A DNA stretch of 42,960 bases from Bradyrhizobium lablabi (GTDB lineage Bacteria; Pseudomonadota; Alphaproteobacteria; Rhizobiales; Xanthobacteraceae), in contig NZ_LLYB01000081.1 of assembly GCF_001440475.1 (NCBI RefSeq), positions 133,195 through 176,154 on the forward strand. The letters run 5' to 3'. Shown in pieces: positions 16,972-26,017 of this stretch. The notes under the pieces were generated by a model. It did not search any database and was not told the origin of the DNA. It worked only from the letters and a program-made list of their open reading frames with translations. Positions within the stretch are counted from its first letter, which is position 1. Every line of letters starts with the position of its first letter. The position numbers and the translations under genes were made by a program.

Positions 16972-17889
16972 TCATCGATCCGGCACGAACACCGTTCCCA
17001 ATGCGGCCGGCGCGGTCGAGCCGCCGGTTCTCGCACGCGAGATCAGCACCAGCACGATCACGGTCGCCAGATAGGGCAGGGCCGTCATGAATTGAGAGGG
17101 AATGCCCAAGCCCGCGCCCTGTGCGTGCAGTTGCAGGATCGTCACCGCGCCGAACAGATACGCGCCGATCACGAGGCGTCCGGGCAGCCATGACGAGAAC
17201 ACGACCAGCGCCAGCGCGATCCAGCCGCGGCCGGCGGTCATGCCGGGAATGAAGAACGGCGTATACGCCAGCGGCAGATAGGCACCGGCGAGCCCGGCGC
17301 AGGCGCCGCCGAACATCACGGCGAACATGCGGATGCGCAGCACGGGATAGCCGAGCGCGTGGGCCGAGGCATGGTTGTCGCCGACCGCCCGCAGGATCAG
17401 CCCGCCGCGGGTCCTGTAGAGAAACCAGGAAGCGCCGATGATGAGCGCCAGCGACAGGTAGACGAACGCATCCTGTCCAAACAGGATGCGACCGGCGAAG
17501 GGAATGTCGGTCAATCCGGGAATGTAGAGTTTTGGCGCCGTGGTGATTTTTTCGCCGACGAAGCGGGAGCCGATCAGGCCGGACACGCCAGTCCCCAGGA
17601 TGGTCAGGGCAAGGCCGGCAGCAACCTGGTTGACCGCGAGGGCGAGCGTCATCAGTGCAAAGACCAGCGACAGCACTACGCCCGCCAGCATCCCGCAGAT
17701 GGCGCCGACGATGACGGAGCCTGTCAGCCAGGCACCAGCGAAGCCACAGGCGGCGCCGACGATCATCATGCCCTCGACGCCGAGATTGAGGACGCCGGCA
17801 CGCTCGGTCACCAGCTCCCCCGTCGCCGCCAGCAGCAGGGGCGTGGAGGCCGCCAGCACGGCGAGGATGATGGCCTCAAGCAACCCCAC
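16972..17889 (-). CDS. BMP-type ABC transporter permease (second subunit, GTG start)
   Basis: A 305-residue permease of the YufQ/NupQ group with about eight or nine hydrophobic segments. The start GLLEAIILAVLAASTPLLLA and TERAGVLNLGVEGMM is the family's conserved N-terminus (usually GVINIGLEGMM). The start is GTG at 17889; the gene overlaps the preceding permease by 14 bp, a sign of coupled translation. An 85-bp gap with no clear feature separates it from the substrate-binding gene. Confidence 0.87.
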   Translation of the reverse strand: MGLLEAIILAVLAASTPLLLAATGELVTERAGVLNLGVEGMMIVGAACGFAGAWLTGSVIVGAICGMLAGVVLSLVFALMTLALAVNQVAAGLALTILGTGVSGLIGSRFVGEKITTAPKLYIPGLTDIPFAGRILFGQDAFVYLSLALIIGASWFLYRTRGGLILRAVGDNHASAHALGYPVLRIRMFAVMFGGACAGLAGAYLPLAYTPFFIPGMTAGRGWIALALVVFSSWLPGRLVIGAYLFGAVTILQLHAQGAGLGIPSQFMTALPYLATVIVLVLISRARTGGSTAPAALGTVFVPDR

Positions 17890-18967
17890 GGGACACCTTT
17901 GGCGAGGAGGAAACGAGCCGGAAGCGGTAGAGGATCAGGCTGTCGCAGGCGAGCACGTAGAACAGCAAAATGCCCTGAAAGACCTTTGTGACGTCCAGGG
18001 GGATTTTCATCGCGATCTGCGCCTGCTCGCCGCCGATAAAGGTGAGTGCGAGGAAAAGTCCTGCAATTAATATTCCAGCCGGGTTCAACCGGCCGAGGAA
18101 GGCGACGATGATGGCGGTGAAGCCGTAGCCGGGCGAGATGCCGGGCTGGAGGTGCCCGATCGGACCTGCGACCTCGATGATACCAGCCATCCCGGCCAGC
18201 GCGCCCGATATCGCAAATGTCAGAAGGATGAGCCGATTGGAATTGAAGCCGCCGAAACGCGCGGCGCGCGGGGCTGCGCCGACGACGCGGATTTCAAATC
18301 CCATGATGGTCTTTCCGAGCAACACTGCGCCGGCAACGACCACGAGCAGGGTGATGACGGCGCCGAGATGCAGCCGCCCGCCTTCGATCAGGATCGGCAC
18401 GGTTGCGACCGGATCGAATTCCGCCGTGGTCGGGAAATTGAAGCCTTTTGGATCGCGCCAGGGACCGCGCACGAGATAGTCGAGTAAGAGGTCGGCGACG
18501 TAGACCAGCATCAGGCTGGTGAGGATTTCACTGGCGCCGAACCTGACCTTGCAGATCGCCGGGATCAGGGCATAGAGCGCGCCGCCGATCGCGCCGAGCA
18601 GCAGCATTGCCGGCAACACCCAGAGGCCGGCGTCGGTGCCGTGGGTTTTGACTGCGAGCCAGCTTCCGGCGACGGCGCCGATCAGGAACTGCCCTTCGGC
18701 ACCGATATTCCACGCATTCGCCAGATAGCAGAACGACAGCCCGATCGCGATCATCACCAGGGGTGTTGCCTTCACGGCGATCTCCTGCAGCGAATAGCTG
18801 TCGGCGAGGGGATCAATGAAATAGACGCCCAGCGCGACAATCGGGTTCTTGCCGAGGATCGCAAACAGCACGCTCATGGTCGCGATGGTGAGGCCGATCG
18901 CGATCAGTGGCGAAACCAGCGCGATCGTGTTGGATCGCTCGGCGCGCTTTTCAAGCACTAACTGCAT
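17876..18967 (-). CDS. BMP-type ABC transporter permease (first subunit)
   Basis: A 363-residue permease of the YufP/NupP type, with about nine helices. IAIGLSFCYLANAWNIGAEG, then QFLIGAVAGSW, is the conserved core, and FGGFNSNRLILLTFAISGAL followed by AGMAGIIEVAG matches the second conserved block. Start ATG at 18967 lies 17 bp inside the ATPase gene. It pairs with the following permease to form the channel of the purine/nucleoside-type importer. Confidence 0.87.
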   Translation of the reverse strand: MQLVLEKRAERSNTIALVSPLIAIGLTIATMSVLFAILGKNPIVALGVYFIDPLADSYSLQEIAVKATPLVMIAIGLSFCYLANAWNIGAEGQFLIGAVAGSWLAVKTHGTDAGLWVLPAMLLLGAIGGALYALIPAICKVRFGASEILTSLMLVYVADLLLDYLVRGPWRDPKGFNFPTTAEFDPVATVPILIEGGRLHLGAVITLLVVVAGAVLLGKTIMGFEIRVVGAAPRAARFGGFNSNRLILLTFAISGALAGMAGIIEVAGPIGHLQPGISPGYGFTAIIVAFLGRLNPAGILIAGLFLALTFIGGEQAQIAMKIPLDVTKVFQGILLFYVLACDSLILYRFRLVSSSPKVSRGVA

Positions 18968-20522
18968 GAGGCGCTTCCTTCTCTTCCAATGCGCTGCCGC
19001 CCATCAACAGGCCCAGTTGCTCACGCGTCGCTTGCGCGGTCGGCAGCGGCGCCGACAATCGGCCATGGAACATGACCGCGATCCGGTCGGTGATTTCGGC
19101 CAGCTCGTCGAGGTCCTGGCTGGTTACCAACACAGCTGCACCCCTGGCGGCGAGATCGAGCAGGGCCTGGCGGATGACGGTCGCGGCTCCGGCATCGACA
19201 CCCCAGGTCGGCTGGCTCACGACGAGCACCGCGGGGTTGCGGAGGATTTCGCGACCGACGATGAACTTTTGCAAATTGCCGCCGGACAGGCTGGCGGCTT
19301 CCGGATCGCGCTTGGCCTTGCGGACATCAAAGGCCTTGGTGGCGCGGTCGACGGTCGATAGCATCGCCGCGAGCTTGATGAAGCCCCGATGCACCATGCC
19401 GCTTGCGGCGTGGCCGGTCAGCAGCGCGTTTTCGGACAGTTTCATGCGCGGCGCGGTGCCGTGGCCGAGCCGTTCTTCAGGCACAAAGGCGGCGCCAAGC
19501 CTGCGGCGCTGGGTGATTGAAAGGTGGCCGGCGGCCGTGCCATCGATCACCACCGTGCCCGGATCCTGCGCCAGCCGCTCACCGGAAAGGGCGGCGAAAA
19601 GCTCGTCTTGTCCGTTGCCGGCCACGCCGGCGATGCCCAGGATTTCGCCGCCCTTGAGCTCCAGCGAAATATGCTTGAGATGGACTCCGTGGGGATCGTC
19701 GGGCTCAAGGCTGAGGTCGTTGACGACAAGCCGCGGCACGGTGGTCTGGCGTCCGGCAGCGGCCTTCACCTCCCTGATCTCGGTGCCAACCATCATTCGC
19801 GCCAGCGAGGCGGCGGTCTCCGCTCTCGGATTGCAGGCCGAGACTTTCTTGCCGCCACGCAGGATCGTGGCGATGTCGCAGAGCCTCTTCACCTCCTCCA
19901 GCTTGTGGCTGATGTAGAGGATCGCGCGGCCCTCGGCCTTCAGCCGTTCGAGCACGATGAAGAGTTGATCGGCTTCCTGCGGCGTCAGCACGGCTGTCGG
20001 CTCGTCGAGGATCAGGAACTTCGGATCCTGCATGAGCGCGCGCACGATCTCGATGCGCTGCCGCTCGCCGACCGACAGCTGCCAGACGTCGCGGCGCGGG
20101 TCGAGCGGAAGCCCGTAAACATTGGACACTTCTTCAAGTCGCGCCGAGATGTCCTTGAACGATTGCTGGCCGTCGAGGCCCAGCGCCACGTTCTCCGCGA
20201 CGGTGAGATTGTCGAACAGCGAGAAATGCTGGAAGACCATGCCGATGCCGCGCGCGCGGGCGTCCGACGGTCCGGACAGCACCATCTTCTCGCCCTGCCA
20301 GCGCATCTCGCCTTCGCTCGGCTGAATCAAACCGTAGATCGCCTTGACCAGCGTCGACTTGCCGGCGCCATTCTCGCCGAGCAGGGCGTGGATCTGGCGT
20401 GGCCAGATCTCGATGTCGATGCAATCGTTGGCGAGGAAAGCGCCGTAGCGTTTGGTCAAGCCAACCGTCTGAAGCAGCGGCGCGGCGCCGGACTTCGGGC
20501 CGAAGAGCATGGAATCTGACAT
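18951..20522 (-). CDS. BMP-type ABC transporter ATPase with two ABC modules
   Basis: A 523-residue double ATPase (YufO/NupO and RbsA-like plan). Module 1: Walker A GENGAGKST (49-57), signature LSVGERQRIEI (about 149), Walker B LILDEPTAVL (about 169). Module 2 has the usual degenerate Walker A (GVAGNGQDEL), signature LSGGNLQKFIVGREI and a Walker B variant VLVVSQPTWGVD. It energises the two permeases encoded downstream, with which it overlaps. The start at 20522 is the first ATG in frame; ribosome site is weak. It lies 121 bp after the guanine-deaminase gene, so it may be in the same transcript or have its own promoter. Confidence 0.87.
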   Translation of the reverse strand: MSDSMLFGPKSGAAPLLQTVGLTKRYGAFLANDCIDIEIWPRQIHALLGENGAGKSTLVKAIYGLIQPSEGEMRWQGEKMVLSGPSDARARGIGMVFQHFSLFDNLTVAENVALGLDGQQSFKDISARLEEVSNVYGLPLDPRRDVWQLSVGERQRIEIVRALMQDPKFLILDEPTAVLTPQEADQLFIVLERLKAEGRAILYISHKLEEVKRLCDIATILRGGKKVSACNPRAETAASLARMMVGTEIREVKAAAGRQTTVPRLVVNDLSLEPDDPHGVHLKHISLELKGGEILGIAGVAGNGQDELFAALSGERLAQDPGTVVIDGTAAGHLSITQRRRLGAAFVPEERLGHGTAPRMKLSENALLTGHAASGMVHRGFIKLAAMLSTVDRATKAFDVRKAKRDPEAASLSGGNLQKFIVGREILRNPAVLVVSQPTWGVDAGAATVIRQALLDLAARGAAVLVTSQDLDELAEITDRIAVMFHGRLSAPLPTAQATREQLGLLMGGSALEEKEAPHAVSA

Positions 20523-20643
20523 GCGCGGTCACGCGTCTTGAGGAAATAATGCATCAATATTGTGGGCTAGTTTGAACGTCCGCGTAAGTGGGGAAATATC
20601 ACCCCGCGGACCAATCTCTCCCTGGGCGATGAAGCGGGATCGA

Positions 20644-21138
20644 CTATTTCTTCCAGATGCCTTCGTGCGGCGCGGCAGCCTCATCCTCAAACAGTGGGCC
20701 AACGATCTCGACCGGACGCTGGCCACTGGCAAACACCTCGCGGCAGGGCAGGTCGAGCGTCGGGTTCTCGGGATGGTCGCCGGTCAACGCACGTAGCCGG
20801 TGTTCGCTCAGGCCATAAACCAGCCGGCCGATACCCGCCCAGTAGATCGCGCCGGCGCACATCGCGCAGGGCTCGGCCGAGGAATAGATCGTGGCTCCGC
20901 GCAAGGTCTGTGCATCGATCGTGGTGCAGGCCATTGTCGCAAGCAGGCGCTCGGCGTGGGCCGTGCCGTCATGCGAGGGCATATAGCCGTTCTCGGCTTC
21001 GAGCAGCACTTGTCCGTCGCCGCTCACCAGTACGGCGCCGAATGGATGGTTGCCATTGGCCACGGCGCGTCGGGCGACCTCGAATGATCGGCGCAGGAAA
21101 TGCGCGTCGCGCGCTGCCGGATCGTCGCGGTCTGTCAT
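20644..21138 (-). CDS. Guanine-deaminase-like nucleoside deaminase
   Basis: A 164-residue zinc deaminase of the CDA/GuaD/TadA fold. The zinc site is H61-A-E63 (HAE, with Glu63 as proton shuttle) and C91-x-x-C94 in SAEPCAMCAGAIYW. The C-terminus (GHPEN-like DHPENPTLDLPCREVFASG) fits bacterial guanine deaminases rather than TadA. Guanine to xanthine would feed the molybdenum hydroxylase in this window. The start is ATG at 21138, giving TGATG overlap with the stop of the ABC relic; a TTG one codon earlier also exists. Confidence 0.8.
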   Translation of the reverse strand: MTDRDDPAARDAHFLRRSFEVARRAVANGNHPFGAVLVSGDGQVLLEAENGYMPSHDGTAHAERLLATMACTTIDAQTLRGATIYSSAEPCAMCAGAIYWAGIGRLVYGLSEHRLRALTGDHPENPTLDLPCREVFASGQRPVEIVGPLFEDEAAAPHEGIWKK

Positions 21139-21506
21139 CAATGTCCTGCCATGTGCCGGCCGACTTCGGTGAGATCGGCTTCGCTGGCGCGCGCCTCGTG
21201 AACGAACTGGCTGTGGAACATCACGACCAACCGGTCGGACATTTCCAGGAGTTCGTCAAGGTCTTCGCTGACGAGAAGCACCGCCGCACCGTGGTTGCGC
21301 GCCGCCATGATCTCGGCGTTGATCTGGGCCACCGCCGCAAAGTCTAATCCAAAACAGGGATTGGCGGCGATCAACACCTCGACATCGCCGCCGAGCGCCG
21401 CGCGCTGCACGTTGCCGCCCGAGATCGGCGTGTCCGGCGTGAGGGTCCTGATCGTGTAGAGGACGATCTTGCGTTCGGCGTCCTTGCGAAAGGTCGAGCG
21501 GACATG
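21138..21506 (-). pseudogene. Relic of a BMP-type ABC ATPase, C-terminal end only
   Basis: Read in frame, this about 120-codon stretch gives the second-module C-terminus of a double ABC ATPase: TPDTPISGGNVQRAALGGDV (degenerate signature ISGGN), VEVLIAANPCFGLD (Walker B region), VLLVSEDLDELLEMSDRLVVM, then a short tail to the stop at 21138. The 400 or so residues before it are absent; upstream (21506-21590) the frame loses resemblance and then meets the end of the HyuA-like gene. It is not a copy of the intact ATPase at 18951-20522: the aligned tails differ clearly. Coordinates of the upstream edge are approximate. Confidence 0.75.
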
Positions 21507-21585
21507 CTGGCGCGCCGGAGCCGATCTTCCCCGGCAATCAGATGTTGGCCCGGCATTGTCTCATCTTCTTGCTGGATAGATCGAA

Positions 21586-23139
21586 TCAAGCGGCCTCATG
21601 GATGTTCGGGTCGGCAATCGCGCCGGCAACGCGGACCCGGACACGCAGGGCATTGCCGGGCAAATAGGCGATTGGCATATCCTCGACGTCGACCATCTTG
21701 AGGCTCGCCCGCTCGGCGCCGGCCTGAACGGCGCGGTCCTCGGCGATGCCGCGAGCAGCCGCGATGGCCTCCTCGCGTGACAATTCGCGAAACACCTGGT
21801 CAGCTTCTCCGCTGACTTGCGCGATTGCAGCACCCACCGCATTGGCGCAGTCGCCGTGGGGAACGCGCACAATCCTGGAGATTCCGGGCAGGCGGTCAGG
21901 GACCAGGAAGGCGCCGCCGCCGACGGCAAGCAGCGGCACGTCACCAGCTTCGGTCTTCATGCGGTCGACATCCTGCTCCAGCTTTCGCTTGGCATAGGAC
22001 AATGCCCCCTCGACCAGCGCCTTCGGCAGCGCCGCGACGCGCGATCGGTCGCCGACGTCGAGGAGCCCGGCCGCTACCGCGATGTCGGTCGCGGTGAGAC
22101 GCGTGCCGCCAAACACCAGGGCTTCCGATGTCAGTTTGTAGCCGACGCTGACCGGGCCGACGCGCACCGGCCCTTCCTCCACGTGGCTGCCACCGCCGAG
22201 CCCGATCGAGAGCAGGTCGGGCATCCGGAACAGGGTGCGCACCCCGCCGACCTCGACGACGGCGTTGGCTTCGCGCGGAAAGCCGTGGCGGAGCTGGCCG
22301 ATATCGCTGGTGGTGCCGCCGACATCCACGACCATGGCGTCGTGGAGCCCCGACAGATGTGCTGCGCCGCGCATCGAATTGGTCGCGCCCGATGCGAAGC
22401 TCATGACCGGGAAGGCGGTGGCGATCTCCGCTTGCATCACCGTACCGTCGTTCTGGGTCAGGAATAGCGGTGCAGCGAGACCGCTGTCCGCGATCGCCTG
22501 GCGGAAGGCCGCGACCGTGGTCGCCGCAAGGTCGTTGAGCGCGGCGTTAAGCAGCGCAGCGTTTTCGCGCTCGAGCAGGCCGATGCGGCCGAGGTCGTGC
22601 GACAGCGTCACCGCTGCGTCCGGGCAGATTTCACCCAGAATTTCCCGCGCCGTCGTCTCGCAGCTCGGGTCGAGCGGCGAGAAGCTGGAGCAGATCGCCA
22701 CCGAGCGCAGGCCTGCATCCCTGATCTTGCGCGCCGCGGCTTTCAGCCCGGCGATATCGAGCGGCATGAAGGGGCGGCCGTCGTAATCGTGGCCGCCTTC
22801 GAGCATGAATATTTCGCCGCTGACAAGGCTTGCGAGATCAGCCGGCCAATCGCAGAACGGCGGCAGCGATGCGCTTGCCGGCATGCCGATGCGGATCGCC
22901 GCGACCTTTTGCAGGTGGCGGCGCTGCACCACGGCATTGATGAAATGCGTGGTGCCGATAACGACCGCGTCGACGGGCACCGCGGCAACCGGGTTGGCGC
23001 GCAGGGCCCTTAGCGCGTCGAGAATGCCGGTCGTGACATCCGCCGTGGTCGGGCGCTTGACCGAATGCACGACCTTTTCGTCCACGATCAGAACGGCGTC
23101 CGTATTGGTGCCGCCGACATCGATACCGATGCGTTTCAT
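21586..23139 (-). CDS. Short hydantoinase/oxoprolinase-family protein (HyuA N-terminal type)
   Basis: A 517-residue ASKHA-fold protein. The N-terminus MKRIGIDVGGTNTDAVLI is the first phosphate-binding loop; residues 272-281 (DVGGTTSDIG) are the second. GTTHFINAVVQRR matches HyuA's GTT-x-x-xNA block. It is about 175 residues shorter than full HyuA (694 residues at 30224-32308) and no HyuB is encoded beside it; instead DUF917 and AroM genes precede it. The ATG at 23139 has a GCAGGAG ribosome site and follows the DUF917 stop by 4 bp. Probably an ATP-dependent ring-opening or related enzyme, with DUF917 as partner; substrate unknown. Confidence 0.82.
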   Translation of the reverse strand: MKRIGIDVGGTNTDAVLIVDEKVVHSVKRPTTADVTTGILDALRALRANPVAAVPVDAVVIGTTHFINAVVQRRHLQKVAAIRIGMPASASLPPFCDWPADLASLVSGEIFMLEGGHDYDGRPFMPLDIAGLKAAARKIRDAGLRSVAICSSFSPLDPSCETTAREILGEICPDAAVTLSHDLGRIGLLERENAALLNAALNDLAATTVAAFRQAIADSGLAAPLFLTQNDGTVMQAEIATAFPVMSFASGATNSMRGAAHLSGLHDAMVVDVGGTTSDIGQLRHGFPREANAVVEVGGVRTLFRMPDLLSIGLGGGSHVEEGPVRVGPVSVGYKLTSEALVFGGTRLTATDIAVAAGLLDVGDRSRVAALPKALVEGALSYAKRKLEQDVDRMKTEAGDVPLLAVGGGAFLVPDRLPGISRIVRVPHGDCANAVGAAIAQVSGEADQVFRELSREEAIAAARGIAEDRAVQAGAERASLKMVDVEDMPIAYLPGNALRVRVRVAGAIADPNIHEAA

Positions 23140-23143
23140 GAAA

Positions 23144-24250
23144 TCAGGCTCCTGCTTCGGCCGGCGAGAACAAGGATCGGAATTCGAGGTCATAGCCGAA
23201 GGCGCGAGGACCAACGAATTCAAGGCCGCGTGGACTGGTGAGCACGGGCGGCGCGGGCAGGGCCACGATCGTCACGCGCTGGCCGTAGCGCACGGTCTCG
23301 GTGCCGACGGCATGGCCGTTGGCACTGTCGAGCACGCATATCAGATCGGGCGACATCGCGATCGCCTCGTCATTGCGCCATGCGACCACCCATTCGTTCT
23401 GAAACGAGAGTTTTAGCTTGTCGCCGCGATCCTCGTCGCTGCCTTCGACTGTCGCCGATCCGCGCAGGAACCCTTCGGTCGTGCGGCGCGCGACATCGAC
23501 GATCTTGCCGGTGAACAGCTTCTTGCCGCCTTCACTCGCAAGCAGTGCCGCGATCGGATCCTCGTGCCGGCGGTTCGCCTCCTGCACTGCACGTCCGATG
23601 CGGATGGCGGAGGTAGTAGTGAAGTGGATACCCCAGTCCTTGACCTCGCGGCCGGTGCGCGGGGCCTTGCTGGTCGATGCGATCGACCCCATCTCGACGC
23701 AGATCTTGCGGCTTACCCGCTCCATCCACTTCCAGCTCGGCACCTTGGTCACGACCGCCTCGATCCCGCGCGGATCGTACAGCGTGCAGGGATAGGGGCG
23801 CAGTCCGCCGATCGCCACCGACGTCATCTGGGCTTCGGGAAAGGCGCGGCCCATGCAATCGGCATCGACCACGGGAATGCCGAGGTGAGCCGCGGCCATC
23901 AGGGCCTGCATGCCGTTGCCGCCGCCGATCTCGACGGACATCACGGCGCGAAACTTGAAGCCATTGATCTCTTCCTGCATGCGCACCGCGCGCGCGATGT
24001 TGCGACTGTCGGCGAGCCGCTCCTGGCCGACCAGCGGCGCGCCCATGTTGGAGACGACCGCGACCCAGTCGTCGTCGGCAAGATCGAGCGGCGACATCAG
24101 TTGCACGCGATGCCCGTCGGCATAGAGCCGGCGCAGATTGAGCAGGCCGAGATAGGGGCTGCCGCCACCGCCGGTGCCGAGAATCCAGGCGCCGACCGCG
24201 AGGGCCTCGATCTCCTCGAGGCTGATGCTCTTCAAGGCGACTTCGCTCAC
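23144..24250 (-). CDS. DUF917-family protein (GTG start)
   Basis: A 368-residue soluble protein with the DUF917 N-terminus: ISLEEIEALAVGAWILGTGG followed by GGSPY, a glycine-rich loop near residue 25. MSVEIGGGNGMQALMAAAHL and PVVDADCMGRAFPEAQMTS are further conserved blocks. Some databases rename this family after S-methyl-thiohydantoin desulfurase; I take that only as a hint of a hydantoin-like substrate. The GTG at 24250 overlaps the aroM-like stop by 4 bp (GTGA), and longer upstream reading is arginine-rich shadow. DUF917 next to short HyuA proteins is a recurrent but poorly explained association. Confidence 0.8.
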   Translation of the reverse strand: MSEVALKSISLEEIEALAVGAWILGTGGGGSPYLGLLNLRRLYADGHRVQLMSPLDLADDDWVAVVSNMGAPLVGQERLADSRNIARAVRMQEEINGFKFRAVMSVEIGGGNGMQALMAAAHLGIPVVDADCMGRAFPEAQMTSVAIGGLRPYPCTLYDPRGIEAVVTKVPSWKWMERVSRKICVEMGSIASTSKAPRTGREVKDWGIHFTTTSAIRIGRAVQEANRRHEDPIAALLASEGGKKLFTGKIVDVARRTTEGFLRGSATVEGSDEDRGDKLKLSFQNEWVVAWRNDEAIAMSPDLICVLDSANGHAVGTETVRYGQRVTIVALPAPPVLTSPRGLEFVGPRAFGYDLEFRSLFSPAEAGA

Positions 24251-24933
24251 GATACCAACTCCTCGACGACGCGCGCCGCCGCGGCGATGGCCAGGATCAC
24301 CGGTCCCGCGTAATTGCGCCGTATCAGCGCCTTGTTGGCGCTGGTGTAGCTCATGCAGTCCATCACAACGAGGTCGGGCAGCTGCATCGCCATGGTCCGC
24401 GCCGCGGCGTCGACGACGTCGTCGCCGGACCCCGGTCGCAGTGTCACGCCGACGACCTCGACGCCGTCGCGCTGCCATTTCTTTCCGATCAGCGCCGTCT
24501 GTTCCGGCAGTGGCGAAAACACGCCGAGCCGTCCCTTTGGCAGAACGGCTTCCACCATGTGATGCAGCACCGCTGACGGCAGGATCGCCAAACCCTCTGC
24601 GGAAAGGTTCGGAAATTTTCCTGTGCAGGCAAGCATCGTGACCGCGACGCCCTGGTTGCGCAGGCGGGCGAGTTGCTGGCCGGCGCGCTTCTCGACCTCC
24701 TTCTTGCTGATGACGACGCCATCGCCGTCCGGCAGCAGCGTAAACAAGGTGTCGTATCCATCCATCGGCGGAATGGCATCGATCTCAGCGCGGCTCATGC
24801 CGTCCAGCGCGCCGCGCAGTTCGACCGCCATGCCGGGGGAGAGCACGGCTGCGATTTCGGCGGCAATCGAGGGGCGAGGGCTTTGCCCGATCACCACGAC
24901 GCCCATCCGCTGGTGTTTCATTGGCTTGTTCAT
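24247..24933 (-). CDS. AroM-family protein
   Basis: A 228-residue protein of the AroM family (GVVVIGQSPRPSI at 11-23 is the family's signature start). Two cysteines, C103 in LACTGKF and C193 in MDCMSY, occupy positions like the catalytic pair of Asp/Glu/hydantoin racemases, whose general alternating fold this sequence also suggests. E. coli AroM lies near shikimate genes but has no proven function, so the name says little. Here it sits between an ABC importer and DUF917/HyuA genes, which suggests handling of a chiral hydantoin-like compound. Starts 7 bp after the ATPase gene; a second in-frame ATG is four codons later. Confidence 0.82.
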   Translation of the reverse strand: MNKPMKHQRMGVVVIGQSPRPSIAAEIAAVLSPGMAVELRGALDGMSRAEIDAIPPMDGYDTLFTLLPDGDGVVISKKEVEKRAGQQLARLRNQGVAVTMLACTGKFPNLSAEGLAILPSAVLHHMVEAVLPKGRLGVFSPLPEQTALIGKKWQRDGVEVVGVTLRPGSGDDVVDAAARTMAMQLPDLVVMDCMSYTSANKALIRRNYAGPVILAIAAAARVVEELVS

Positions 24934-24940
24934 TCCCTGT

Positions 24941-26017
24941 TCAATCCCTCAGAACGACGAGATCGGACGGATCCCAATCGAGCGCAACCAGGTTTCCCGG
25001 CGCAAACAGGCTGCTCGTGCCGGCATTGGGCTGCTGTGCCAGAATGCGATGTCCGCTGGTCAGCGCGATGCGGTAGAGCACGGCGCCGCCGAGGAAGTTG
25101 GTGCTTTCGACCTGTCCGTGTGCACAAGCGGAAGGCGATTGCCCGGCCGCGGTGAGCCTGATTTTTTCCGGACGTAACGCCACCGAGAGCACACCCGTCG
25201 CCTCGGCAGAAACGGACGCAGGCAGCGTCAGGACCAGGCCGTTGCCGACGGCGAGGCCGGAGCCCGACGTGGTTGCCGCGCGTTCGCCGCGGAAGATGTT
25301 GGTGTCGCCGATGAAGTCGGCGACGAAGCGCGTCGTCGGACGGTCGTAGATTTCCACGGGCGTGCCGATCTGCTCGACCCGGCCGCCGTTCATCACCGCA
25401 ATTCGGTCCGACATCGCCAACGCCTCTTCCTGGTCGTGCGTGACGAAAACCAGGGTGAGGCCGAGCGCCTTCTGCAACTGCTTCAGCTCGAATTGCATTT
25501 GCTGGCGCAGCTTCTTGTCAAGCGCGCCCAGCGGCTCGTCGCAGAGCAGAACCCGCGGCTCGATCACGATGGCGCGCGCCAGCGCTACACGCTGCTGCTG
25601 GCCTCCCGACAACTGGCCGGGCCGCCGATCTTCCATGCCGGTCAGTTCGACCATGGCGAGCGCAGCCTTTACCTTGGCGGCGATCGTCGCCTTGTCGATG
25701 CGGCGCATCCGCAAGCCGAAGGCGACGTTCTCCTGAACCGAGCGATGCGGAAACAGCGCGTAGTTCTGGAACACCATCCCCATGTCACGCTTGTGGGCGG
25801 GCAGGTGGGTAATGTCGGTGCCGTCGACGCGGATGGCGCCGGCGCTCGGTGCTTCGAAGCCGGCGATCATGCGCAGCGTCGTCGTCTTGCCGCAGCCGGA
25901 CGGACCGAGCAGCGAGAAAAACTCGCCTTGCCGGATGTCCATGGCGACCGCGTCAACTGCGCGAACGCCGCCATCATAGATCTTGCTGACGCCGGCGATC
26001 TCGATCGAGGCGCTCAT
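24941..26017 (-). CDS. Spermidine/putrescine-type ABC transporter ATPase
   Basis: A 358-residue PotA-like ATPase. Walker A GPSGCGKT (38-45), Q-loop [10 protein letters not shown] (82-91), signature [14 protein letters not shown] (136-149), Walker [13 protein letters not shown] (156-167), H-loop [16 protein letters not shown]. The C-terminal 120 residues form a TOBE domain ([11 protein letters not shown]). The start at 26017 overlaps the SBP stop by 4 bp. It should power the two permeases at 27109-28900. Substrate cannot be told from the ATPase. Confidence 0.88.
   Translation of the reverse strand: MSASIEIAGVSKIYDGGVRAVDAVAMDIRQGEFFSLLGPSGCGKTTTLRMIAGFEAPSAGAIRVDGTDITHLPAHKRDMGMVFQNYALFPHRSVQENVAFGLRMRRIDKATIAAKVKAALAMVELTGMEDRRPGQLSGGQQQRVALARAIVIEPRVLLCDEPLGALDKKLRQQMQFELKQLQKALGLTLVFVTHDQEEALAMSDRIAVMNGGRVEQIGTPVEIYDRPTTRFVADFIGDTNIFRGERAATTSGSGLAVGNGLVLTLPASVSAEATGVLSVALRPEKIRLTAAGQSPSACAHGQVESTNFLGGAVLYRIALTSGHRILAQQPNAGTSSLFAPGNLVALDWDPSDLVVLRD

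Noticed and set aside
15882..17090. Plus-strand open frame of about 400 codons
   Set aside because: Antisense to the BMP binding-protein gene, which has a signal peptide and family motifs; the plus-strand product has none.
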